Assembly: GCA_022824605.1 (NCBI GenBank)
Contig: JAJDZO010000165.1
Coordinates: 1-12,975 of the forward strand
DNA: 12,975 nucleotides
Direction: 5' to 3'
Source of the DNA: Acidimicrobiia bacterium
Lineage (GTDB): Bacteria; Actinomycetota; Acidimicrobiia; Acidimicrobiales; Aldehydirespiratoraceae
Under the pieces are notes generated by a model. The model was not told where the DNA came from and did no database searches. It saw only the letters and a program-made list of their open reading frames with translations. Both the position numbers and the translations under genes were made by a program. Each line of letters starts with the position of its first letter. Within the stretch, counting starts at the first letter, position 1. Below are positions 6,285-12,734 of this stretch, in pieces.

Positions 6285-7136
6285 ATGAAGATCGGCACGG
6301 TCGGCGTGATCGGCGTTGGAACGATGGGCAGCGGCATCGTCGAGGTCGCGGCCCGTAACGGCCTGCAGGTGATCGCCCGTGAGGCGACACCGGAACTGGT
6401 GGAGGCGGGACGGGCCCGGGTGGAGGGCTCAATGGATCGCGGCGTCGCCCGAGGCAAGCTCGACGAGGCGGTCCGCGACGCCGCGTCGGCCGCCATCACC
6501 TGGACCACCGACTTGGAGGACCTCGCCGGCTGCGACCTGACGCTCGAGGCCGTTCCGGAGAACCTGGCGCTGAAGTTGGAGATCTTCGGAGTGCTCGACC
6601 GGGTGCTCGACGACGGCGCGATCATGGCCACCAACACATCGTCGATCCCCATAGTCGACGTGGCCATGGGCACGTCGCGTCCCGAGCAGGTGCTGGGAAT
6701 GCACTTCTTCAACCCGGCGACGGTGATGAAGCTCGTCGAGGTGATCAGCACGCAGCTGACTGCCCCGGCCGTGACCGAGACGGCCACTGCGTTCGCCACC
6801 GACACCCTCGGCAAGCGGGTGGTCCCTGCGCCGGATCGGGCCGGTTTCGTGGTCAACAAACTGCTGGTGCCCTACATCTGCCAGGCCATCGAGATGTACG
6901 AATCGGGCCATGCGTCGGCCACCGACATCGACGACGCCATGAAGCTCGGGGCGGGCCACCCCATGGGTCCGCTCACACTGGCCGACCTGATCGGGCTCGA
7001 CGTGTGCCTGTTCACCGCCGAGTCGCTCTACGCCGAGTACGCCGAGCGCTTCTACGCCCCGCCGCCGCTGCTGCGACGCATGGTGGCCGCGGGCCGGCTC
7101 GGACGCAAGACCGGTGGCGGCTTCTACGAGTACTGA
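6285..7136 (+). CDS. 3-hydroxyacyl-CoA dehydrogenase (Hbd/FadB2/PaaH type)
   Basis: This 283-aa monofunctional enzyme oxidises (3S)-hydroxyacyl-CoA to 3-ketoacyl-CoA, or the reverse, with NAD(H). The N-terminal Rossmann domain has GVGTMGSGI (10-18). It is followed by LEAVPE (87-92), ATNTSSIPI (115-123; Ser119), GMHFFNPA with catalytic His140 (138-145), KLVEVI, and DRAGFVVNKLL with Asn191 (184-194). The C-terminal dimer domain has GAGHPMGPLTLADLIGLD (222-239) and the closing GRLGRKTGGGFYEY. The His140-Glu92 pair expected for catalysis is present, and length matches the family at about 280-290 aa. AAGGAG lies 7 nt before the ATG. It converges with the HExxH gene, with 31 bp between the stops. 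The role is likely in fatty-acid beta-oxidation or butanoyl-CoA chemistry, but the chain length is not readable. Confidence 0.96.
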   Translation: MKIGTVGVIGVGTMGSGIVEVAARNGLQVIAREATPELVEAGRARVEGSMDRGVARGKLDEAVRDAASAAITWTTDLEDLAGCDLTLEAVPENLALKLEIFGVLDRVLDDGAIMATNTSSIPIVDVAMGTSRPEQVLGMHFFNPATVMKLVEVISTQLTAPAVTETATAFATDTLGKRVVPAPDRAGFVVNKLLVPYICQAIEMYESGHASATDIDDAMKLGAGHPMGPLTLADLIGLDVCLFTAESLYAEYAERFYAPPPLLRRMVAAGRLGRKTGGGFYEY

Positions 7137-7167
7137 CCCGCCGGTCCTCCCCAGGAACTTCCGGTCG

Positions 7168-7554
7168 TCAACGGGACCAGTTCCCCTCAACGCCCGGACG
7201 TTCGATCGCCCATAGGGCAGACACGGCCCGGGCATCCACCTCCAAGGAGATGGACAGGTAGGCCTGCCGGTGGCTGCGCAAGCGCCACAGGTTGCGGGCG
7301 TACTCGCTCACGTACCGCCACAGGAACCTCGCCACCCCCAGGTGTTCGTACTGTACGACGTGCACCAGTTCATGGGCGAGCAGCATCCGGCGCCCCGACC
7401 GGTCGTCGTCGCTGCGCAGCAGAACGAGCCGGCCGATGGTCATGCCGCGGACTCCGGGAGCAAGGATCGGCACCTTCTGCACCCACACCCGGCTAACCAG
7501 CTCGGGTGGCACCATGTCGTAGGCCGCCACCTCGGCGGGCGTGAGTCGCCTCAT
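7168..7554 (-). CDS. Small HExxH metallopeptidase-like protein (DUF4157-like)
   Basis: A 128-aa protein with LLAHELVHVVQYEHLG (59-73). His61, Glu62 and His65 form an HExxH zinc motif, and Glu105 in LEVDARA is a plausible third ligand about 40 residues later. The HELxHVVQ form and the closing E-x-x-A-R pattern are those of DUF4157-type zinc-peptidase-like domains. Here the domain stands alone and is short. No signal peptide or convincing membrane helix is visible, though WRYVSEYARNLWRL is amphipathic. Its ATG overlaps the stop of the upstream HAD gene as ATGA, with no separate ribosome site, which suggests translational coupling. Whether it cleaves protein is unknown; many members of this group have no characterised activity. 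Confidence 0.75.
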   Translation of the reverse strand: MRRLTPAEVAAYDMVPPELVSRVWVQKVPILAPGVRGMTIGRLVLLRSDDDRSGRRMLLAHELVHVVQYEHLGVARFLWRYVSEYARNLWRLRSHRQAYLSISLEVDARAVSALWAIERPGVEGNWSR

Positions 7555-8327
7555 GCCGGGTGCAGGCGGTAACGCCCGCCGGCACCGGCCGGTCCGGCCA
7601 GACCCGAACTCAGCTCACCGTCGCCGACCCAGTTGCTCAACAGTGCGGGCAGCTGGCGCAGCGCTTCCAGCGTGGGCACCTCGACTTCGTGGCCGTCGTG
7701 GTCGTCCTCGTGGCGCCAGGTCACGTGGTAGGGCACATGCACCGCCACCCCGCCCAGCTCCATCACCGGCAACACGTCGGAACGCAGCGAGTTCCCGACC
7801 ATCACGAACCGGGCGGGGTCGATCCCGTGGCGCTCGAACAGCCGACCGTAGGTCGAGGCGTCCTTGTCGGCCACCACCTCCACCTGCCAGAACCGCTCGG
7901 CCAGCCCGCTGGCGGCCACCTTGGCCAGCTGATCGTGAACGTCTCCTTTGGTGATGACCATCAGCCGGTGGTGGTCCAGGGCATCGAGCACTTCCTCCAC
8001 GCCGTCGATCAACTCGACGGGCCGGTCCAACAGCCGCTTGGCGTAGCCGATGATGGTGGTGACGCGGTCGGCGCCGATCTCGCCTGCGCTGATCTGCACC
8101 GCAGCCTCGATCATCGACAGCGCGAAGGACTTGACGCCATAACCGAACCGGGGCAGGTTCGCCATCTGGACATGGTGCAGGCCCTCGGCCACTGCGGCCG
8201 CATCGCCCCAGCGCGACAGCAGCTGTTCGTAATCGCGCTGCACGTCCTGGAACAGGTCCTCGTTGTGCCACAGCGTGTCGTCTGCATCGAAGGCGACGGT
8301 CAGCGGATGCGGGTCGCCGGCAGTCAC
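7551..8327 (-). CDS. HAD-family hydrolase
   Basis: A haloacid-dehalogenase-superfamily hydrolase, 258 aa from the chosen start. Motif I is AFDADDTLW (Asp14 nucleophile, Asp16), motif II VITKGD (Thr126), motif III Lys155 in VVADKDASTYG, and motif IV VGNSLRSD (Asp184). The helical cap lies between motifs I and II. Such enzymes are mostly phosphatases acting on small metabolites. I start it at GTG 8327, 13 codons before the first catalytic Asp. The frame opens further to a GTG at 8399, but the extra 24 residues (LPHAQPGTDRCGRG...) look untranslated. A TAGCAT -10-like box ends 7 nt before the GTG, so the mRNA may be leaderless. It is divergent from the beta-propeller gene and overlaps the HExxH gene by 4 bp. 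The substrate is unknown. Confidence 0.9.
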   Translation of the reverse strand: MTAGDPHPLTVAFDADDTLWHNEDLFQDVQRDYEQLLSRWGDAAAVAEGLHHVQMANLPRFGYGVKSFALSMIEAAVQISAGEIGADRVTTIIGYAKRLLDRPVELIDGVEEVLDALDHHRLMVITKGDVHDQLAKVAASGLAERFWQVEVVADKDASTYGRLFERHGIDPARFVMVGNSLRSDVLPVMELGGVAVHVPYHVTWRHEDDHDGHEVEVPTLEALRQLPALLSNWVGDGELSSGLAGPAGAGGRYRLHPA

Positions 8328-8334
8328 GGCTCCG

Positions 8335-8340
8335 ATGCTA
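8335..8340 (-). promoter_or_regulatory. Candidate -10 box of the HAD hydrolase gene
   Basis: TAGCAT on the minus strand lies 7 nt before the GTG start, the distance expected for a leaderless mRNA. No good -35 box was found at the usual distance, so support is modest. Confidence 0.35.
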
Positions 8341-8382
8341 CGACGCCAGATGACACCACGACCGCAGCGATCGGTGCCGGGC

Positions 8383-8470
8383 TGGGCATGCGGTAGCACT
8401 GATCCGACATCAACCGGTCAGCCACCGCCGACCGCGGCGGGAGTGCGGTGCAGGGTGGGCATGCTGTAGC
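8383..8470 (+). repeat. Pair of near-identical 15-bp sites in the divergent intergenic region
   Basis: TGGGCATGCGGTAGC (8383-8397) and TGGGCATGCTGTAGC (8456-8470) differ at one base and lie 73 bp apart in the same orientation. The second copy ends one base before the ATG of the beta-propeller gene. Each contains the palindrome GCATGC. They could be regulator-binding sites between the divergent HAD and propeller genes; chance cannot be excluded. Confidence 0.4.
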
Positions 8471-8471
8471 C

Positions 8472-10049
8472 ATGGGGGAGCGGTCGAGGACGCTGCGTCT
8501 GGTGGCGCTGGCGCTCGCGACCCTCGCGCTGGCTGCGGTGATCGTGCTGCGCTGGGCTCCCCAGGCGGACCAAGACGAGTCCGGGGATGGCGAGATCGAG
8601 GCGACCTCCACCACCTCGCCGCCGACGAGCACCACCACGACTACGACCACCACAACCACCACCACCACGACTACGACGACCACCACAACCACCACCACGG
8701 TTCCGCCCTACCAGGGCTGGGTCGACCCCGAGACGTCGGGCCAACCTTGGGGCGACACCGTCGAGGGTCTGCTCACGTTCCGAGGCAACCCGACCCGCAC
8801 CTACTACGGCCGAGGTCCGGTGCCGTCCGCGCCCGAGGTGGCATGGCGCTTCCCCGACGGCGATCCGCTGTGCTCGCTGTCATCGGTGGGCGGTGAGCCC
8901 CGCCAGTGGTGCGGCACGGGATGGACGGGCCAGCCCGCCGTGTTCGAGCGCGACGGCCGCACCTGGCTGGTGGTGGGCACGTTCAGTCGCAACGTGCACT
9001 TCCTCGACGCCGACACCGGTGAGCGGCTACTGCCGGACTTCCCCACCGGCGACATCATCAAGGGGTCGGTGACCATCGACCCCGACGGCTACCCGCTGGT
9101 GTACGTGGGCAGCCGCGACAACCACTACCGGGTGATCGCCTTCGACGGTGGCGAGCCCAGGGAGCTGTGGTCGCTGGGCGCCTACGACCTCGGCCCGATC
9201 GTGTGGAACGACGACTGGGACGGGTCCGGGATGGTGATCGACGACCATCTGTTCATCGGCGGGGAGAACTCCCGGTTCCACATCGTCAAGCTCAACCGCG
9301 GCTACGCAGCCGACGGGTTGGTTGTCGCCGATCCGCGGGTGGTGTTCCACACGCCGGGCTGGGACGACGAGCTGCTGGCCGCCGTGGGCCGGAATTTGTC
9401 GATCGAGAACTCGGTGGCCGTCAGCGGCGACACGGTTTACTTCGCCAACTCAGGCGGGCTGGTACAGGGCTGGGACATTTCGGGGCTGCGCGACGACCCG
9501 GCGACAGACCCCGAGCGGGTGTTCCGTTTCTGGACCGGCGACGACACCGATGCGTCGCTGGTGATCGACGCCGAGGGCATGATCTACGCCGGGGTCGAGT
9601 ACGAGCTGGGCACGGAGCGCTCCCATGAGGTGGGCCAGATCATCAAGCTCGATCCGAGCCGGCCCGACGATCCGCTGGTGTGGAGCGTGCATGTGCGCGG
9701 CGTCTTGGACGGATCCGGGGTGTGGGCCACGCCGGGGCTGCACCGCGACCTGCTGATCGTGCCGACCCACACCGGCCATGTGTACGGCGTGGACACCTCC
9801 ACCGGGGAGGTGCGCTGGACCAAGAAGCTGCCCGGCCCGACCTGGCCCAGCCCCGCCATCGTGGACGACGTGTGGATCCAAGGCGACTGCGGCGGCAAGC
9901 TCTACGCCTTCGACGTGAGCGATACCACGGTGGAGCCGCCAGAGCTGTGGAACATCGAGCTGGGCGCCTGCATCGAGTCCACCCCCGCAGTGTGGGACGG
10001 CCTGATAGCCGTAGGCACCAAAGGCGGCTACATCTACGCCATCCGCTAA
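8472..10049 (+). CDS. Membrane-anchored PQQ-like beta-propeller protein with poly-Thr linker
   Basis: A 525-aa protein. Residues 8-28 (LRLVALALATLALAAVIVLRW) form one hydrophobic segment after a basic N-terminus, which suggests a signal anchor; there is no lipobox Cys. An acidic stretch follows, then a Ser/Thr/Pro linker with 23 consecutive Thr (54-76). The rest is outside the cell and forms a beta-propeller. PQQ/BamB-like repeats are clearest at the C-terminus: GVDTSTGEVRWTKKL, GGKLYAFDVSD and GLIAVGTKGGYIYAIR, with earlier copies such as FLDADTGERLLPDF. Cysteines occur in DPLCSL, QWCGTG, GDCGG and GACIES and could form disulfides. I chose ATG 8472; an in-frame GTG at 8448 is possible but places eight extra residues before the basic region. 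No residues proving PQQ or enzyme activity are seen, so a scaffold or binding role fits equally well. Confidence 0.85.
   Translation: MGERSRTLRLVALALATLALAAVIVLRWAPQADQDESGDGEIEATSTTSPPTSTTTTTTTTTTTTTTTTTTTTTTTVPPYQGWVDPETSGQPWGDTVEGLLTFRGNPTRTYYGRGPVPSAPEVAWRFPDGDPLCSLSSVGGEPRQWCGTGWTGQPAVFERDGRTWLVVGTFSRNVHFLDADTGERLLPDFPTGDIIKGSVTIDPDGYPLVYVGSRDNHYRVIAFDGGEPRELWSLGAYDLGPIVWNDDWDGSGMVIDDHLFIGGENSRFHIVKLNRGYAADGLVVADPRVVFHTPGWDDELLAAVGRNLSIENSVAVSGDTVYFANSGGLVQGWDISGLRDDPATDPERVFRFWTGDDTDASLVIDAEGMIYAGVEYELGTERSHEVGQIIKLDPSRPDDPLVWSVHVRGVLDGSGVWATPGLHRDLLIVPTHTGHVYGVDTSTGEVRWTKKLPGPTWPSPAIVDDVWIQGDCGGKLYAFDVSDTTVEPPELWNIELGACIESTPAVWDGLIAVGTKGGYIYAIR
8631..8699 (+). repeat. Poly-threonine codon tract
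   Basis: Twenty-three Thr codons in a row, written as 13 ACC, 6 ACG, 2 ACT and 2 ACA. The order ACG-ACT-ACG, then ACC-ACC-ACA-ACC, occurs twice, about 30 nt apart, so part of the tract looks like an internal duplication. It encodes the extracellular linker between membrane anchor and propeller. Confidence 0.85.
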
Positions 10050-10094
10050 CCCGGCTCGACCAGCACATCGACCAGCCCAACAAGCCCACCAAAA

Positions 10095-10133
10095 ATAAAC
10101 AAACAAAACAAAATATAACAAACAAAACAAAAT
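10095..10133. repeat. A-rich tandem duplication in the intergenic region
   Basis: Two copies of a 19-20 nt unit (10095-10114 and 10115-10133) that differ by one A, built from AAAC and ATAAC steps. A third copy starts at 10134 but stops after 7 nt. The plus strand has no G from 10085 to 10139. In a window of about two-thirds GC this is a sharp compositional break. Confidence 0.85.
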
Positions 10134-10169
10134 ATAACAGACAAGACACGGCAGAGGCCCCGTGCCGTG
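10125..10169 (-). terminator. Intrinsic terminator of the molybdenum hydroxylase gene
   Basis: A 7-bp stem, CACGGCA (10147-10153) and TGCCGTG (10163-10169) with a 9-nt loop, lies 28 bp past the stop of the minus-strand gene. Read on that strand, the hairpin is followed by a U-rich stretch (TCTTGTCTGTTATATTTTG and more). Hairpin plus U-rich tail is the usual Rho-independent form. Only the minus orientation has the U-tail, so it probably does not end the converging beta-propeller transcript in the same way. Confidence 0.65.
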
Positions 10170-10196
10170 GTGGGGCTTGGGGGCGTGGGGTCGGGC

Positions 10197-12473
10197 CTAC
10201 GGATGTTGCTTGTTTTGCAGGGCTTGCCAGATCTTTTGGGGGGTGGCTGGCATGTCGACTGGGCCGGCTCCGGCTTGGGCGAGGGCGTCGCAGACCGCGT
10301 TGTAGACGGCGGCGCCGGCGCCGGTGGTGCCCGACTCGCCGATGCCCTTGGCGCCCAGCGGGTTGTGCGGGGTCGGTGTCTGCATGGGCAGCATCTCGAA
10401 GCGCGGCAGGTCGGGCGCGGAGATGGCCGGATAGTCGATCAGGTTGGTGGCCAGGGGCGCACCGGCATCGCTGTATCGGGCCTCCTCGAAGAGGACCTGG
10501 GCAGTTCCCTGAGCGATGCCGCCGTGCAGTTGCCCCTCGGCGATCAAAGGGTTGATGAGCGTGCCCGCGTCGTCGCAGGCGACCAAGCTCCTCAGCACGG
10601 CCTCACCCGTATGCGAGTCGATCTCCACCGTGGCCACATGGCAGCCGAACGAGAAAGTGTTGGTGCCCTGCTCGAAGTCCGAAACCGCGCTGAGCGGGGG
10701 GTCGCCTCGGCGGGCTGCGTCGGCCGCGATGTCGGCCCATGCGACTGTCGGCCGCGGCGAACCTGCCACATGGAAAACGCCCCGCTCGGGGTCGAGCATC
10801 ACATCGGCGAGCGCAGCCTCCAGCAGTTCCGCGGCCAGGGTCTTTGCCTGCTCCACCAGCTTGGCGGCGGCAACATGGACGGCTGATCCTGCGAGCTGAG
10901 CGGAGCGCGACCCCGACGTCAGTTGGCTAGTAGAGATCTCGGCGGTGTCGCCGGCAATCACCTTGATCCGCTCGATCGGCACCCCCGTCACCTCGGCGGC
11001 GACCATCGACCAGCTCGTGGCGTGGCCCTGCCCGTAGGGGGTGGCGCCGCTGCGCACCACCAGCGAACCGTCCGCGGCCAACTCGATCTCACCCAACTCG
11101 GAGCCGCCGGCGGAAGTGCTCTCCACATACGAAGCGATCCCGACACCAAGCGGTCGCGAATCGGCGCCACCGCGGCGGCGGGCTTGCTCGGCCCGCAGGT
11201 CGTCATATCCGGCCGCCGCCAGCGCGGCCTCGAGGGCGGCCCCGTAGTCGCCGCTGTCATACACCCGTCCCGACGGTGCCTCGAACGGGAACTGCTCGGG
11301 CACTACGAAGTTCAGCCGCCGCACCTGCGCCGGGTCCATCCCGATCTCGGCCGCGAACACCTCCACCGCCCGTTCGATGCAGAAGATCGCCTCTGGACGG
11401 CCCGCGCCGCGGTAGGCCCCCACCGGCGCGGTGTTGGTGACGTAGCTTTGCCCGGTCGCCGACGCCGACGCGATGTCGTAGCAGCCGGTGAAGGTTGCCC
11501 GGGTGAGCGTCGGCAGGAACGCCCCGATCATCGGATAGGCGCCTGCGTCCTGGGCGATGTCAAGCTCGTAATGGGTCATCCGTCCCGAGCGGGTGCCGCC
11601 CAGGCGCATGTGCAGGCGCTGGGCCCGGCCGTGTACCGAGGCTGTGAGGTTCTCGGCCCGGGTCTCGGTCCAGGTGACGGGGCGTCCTACTGCTCGGCTC
11701 AACCCGGCCAGCAGCAGCTCCTCGGGCAGTGGCGAGCCCTTCGCGCCGAACCCGCCGCCGACGTCGGGCACGATCACCCGCACCGCCGCCGGGTCGAGCC
11801 CGTACAGGCTCGCCAAGGTGTCGCGCACCCGGTGCGGAGCCTGGCTCGACGCCCAGAACGTGAGCCGGGCACCGTCGGGACTCCACTGGGCCGCGGCCGA
11901 GCGAGGCTCCAGCGGCACGGCCGCCAGCCGCTGGCTCACCAGCGAAGCCTCGACGATGACCTCGCATCCGGCGAAGTCCTGCCTCCCGCTGGCTGCGTCA
12001 GTGGAGGGCAACTCGAACGCGAGGTTGGTCCCGGCGTCGGCGTGAACCAGCGTGGCATCGGCGGCCGCGTCGGCCAGCGACACCACCGGCGGTTCCGGAT
12101 CGATGTCGACGAGGACGTGCTCGGCTGCGTCGGCGGCCGCCGCGGCCGTCTCGGCCACCACCACCGCCACCGGCTCGCCCACGAAGCGGACGGTGTCGCT
12201 TGCCAGCACCGGGCGGCCCATCTGCTGATGAACTGCCGGAATGGGCGTCAGATCGGGCAGGTCGAGATCGGCCGCCGTGAACACCCCGAGCACGCCGGGA
12301 CTGCCGCGTGCCTGCGCCGTGTCCACCGAGAGCAGGTGCCCGTGAGCTTCCGTAGACCGCACGAAGCACGCGCGGGCTGCGCCGTCCAACCGCAGGTCGG
12401 CCACGTAACGGGCACCTTCAGTGAGCATCCTGGGATCCTCAGTCCGCAGAACCCGATTGCCAAGCACGCTCAT
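10197..12473 (-). CDS. Xanthine dehydrogenase-family molybdopterin-binding (large) subunit
   Basis: The 758-aa protein is the molybdenum-cofactor subunit of a hydroxylase. GNRVLRTEDPRMLTEGARYV (5-24) and VRFVGEPVAVVVAET (95-109) mark the N-terminal hammerhead domain. PLEPRSAAA (187-195), FWASSQAPHRVRDTLA (207-222), VPDVGGGFGAKG (235-246), AYRGAGRPEA (353-362), YGQGHATSW (480-488) and the end motif LGAKGIGESGTTGA with catalytic Glu713 mark the cofactor domains. True CO dehydrogenase has AYRCSFR; here the Cys position is Gly356, so this is not a form I CoxL and its substrate is unknown. Partners normally include an FAD subunit and a 2Fe-2S subunit; neither is within the window. The ATG at 12473 has no clear ribosome site. 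It ends facing the beta-propeller gene, with a terminator between. Confidence 0.93.
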   Translation of the reverse strand: MSVLGNRVLRTEDPRMLTEGARYVADLRLDGAARACFVRSTEAHGHLLSVDTAQARGSPGVLGVFTAADLDLPDLTPIPAVHQQMGRPVLASDTVRFVGEPVAVVVAETAAAAADAAEHVLVDIDPEPPVVSLADAAADATLVHADAGTNLAFELPSTDAASGRQDFAGCEVIVEASLVSQRLAAVPLEPRSAAAQWSPDGARLTFWASSQAPHRVRDTLASLYGLDPAAVRVIVPDVGGGFGAKGSPLPEELLLAGLSRAVGRPVTWTETRAENLTASVHGRAQRLHMRLGGTRSGRMTHYELDIAQDAGAYPMIGAFLPTLTRATFTGCYDIASASATGQSYVTNTAPVGAYRGAGRPEAIFCIERAVEVFAAEIGMDPAQVRRLNFVVPEQFPFEAPSGRVYDSGDYGAALEAALAAAGYDDLRAEQARRRGGADSRPLGVGIASYVESTSAGGSELGEIELAADGSLVVRSGATPYGQGHATSWSMVAAEVTGVPIERIKVIAGDTAEISTSQLTSGSRSAQLAGSAVHVAAAKLVEQAKTLAAELLEAALADVMLDPERGVFHVAGSPRPTVAWADIAADAARRGDPPLSAVSDFEQGTNTFSFGCHVATVEIDSHTGEAVLRSLVACDDAGTLINPLIAEGQLHGGIAQGTAQVLFEEARYSDAGAPLATNLIDYPAISAPDLPRFEMLPMQTPTPHNPLGAKGIGESGTTGAGAAVYNAVCDALAQAGAGPVDMPATPQKIWQALQNKQHP

Positions 12474-12734
12474 CCGGTCACACCCGCGTCCCTGACAACC
12501 GGCGTCCCGACAACGCCCGACCAGCGGGCTGGCGAACTACCCGCAGATATCCACCGCATAAGAAGGCGCGCAGATAGGTGCAGGCGTGTCGCGTCGGGGC
12601 GGGGTGCTTCCCGCTCTTGTTCGCGGCGCTCACGGGCCGCTCGGGCCACGGCCTCGCCCGTATGGAGCGCGCTCGCTTGCCTAATCGCTCGGGCTCTAGG
12701 CGCAGAATTGCGAGCAGTTCGCACCACAGCCGGG
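12474..12734. other. Intergenic region of 261 bp without a convincing gene
   Basis: Two minus-strand frames are open here (12470-12727 and 12478-12738). Their Arg/Ala/Pro-rich products and a third-position GC content clearly below that of the neighbours argue against coding. I see no tRNA fold. Near the molybdenum gene a short direct repeat, GCGTCCCTGACAAC (12486-12499) and GCGTCCCGACAAC (12502-12514), lies 13-41 bp before its ATG and could be an operator. A 5-bp hairpin, GCGGG/CCCGC (12599-12614), lacks a U-run and is not a persuasive terminator. Confidence 0.5.
12486..12514 (-). repeat. Direct repeat before the molybdenum hydroxylase gene
   Basis: GTTGTC-GGGACGC and GTTGTCAGGGACGC on the minus strand, 16 bp apart, differ by one inserted base. 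They end 13 bp before the ATG of the molybdenum subunit gene. The placement fits an operator, but it may simply be a small local duplication. Confidence 0.35.

Noticed and set aside
8631..8699. ACC/ACG repeats as a CRISPR-like or microsatellite array
   Set aside because: The repeat is in frame and codes for a Thr linker; there are no spacers and codons are mixed.
10197..12473. Calling the gene a CO dehydrogenase large subunit (coxL)
   Set aside because: The AYRCSFR active-site loop is absent (AYRGAGR is present) and no coxM or coxS genes are adjacent.
12599..12614. Hairpin GCGGG/CCCGC as the cysS terminator
   Set aside because: The stem is short, 120 bp beyond the stop, and no U-run follows on the minus strand.
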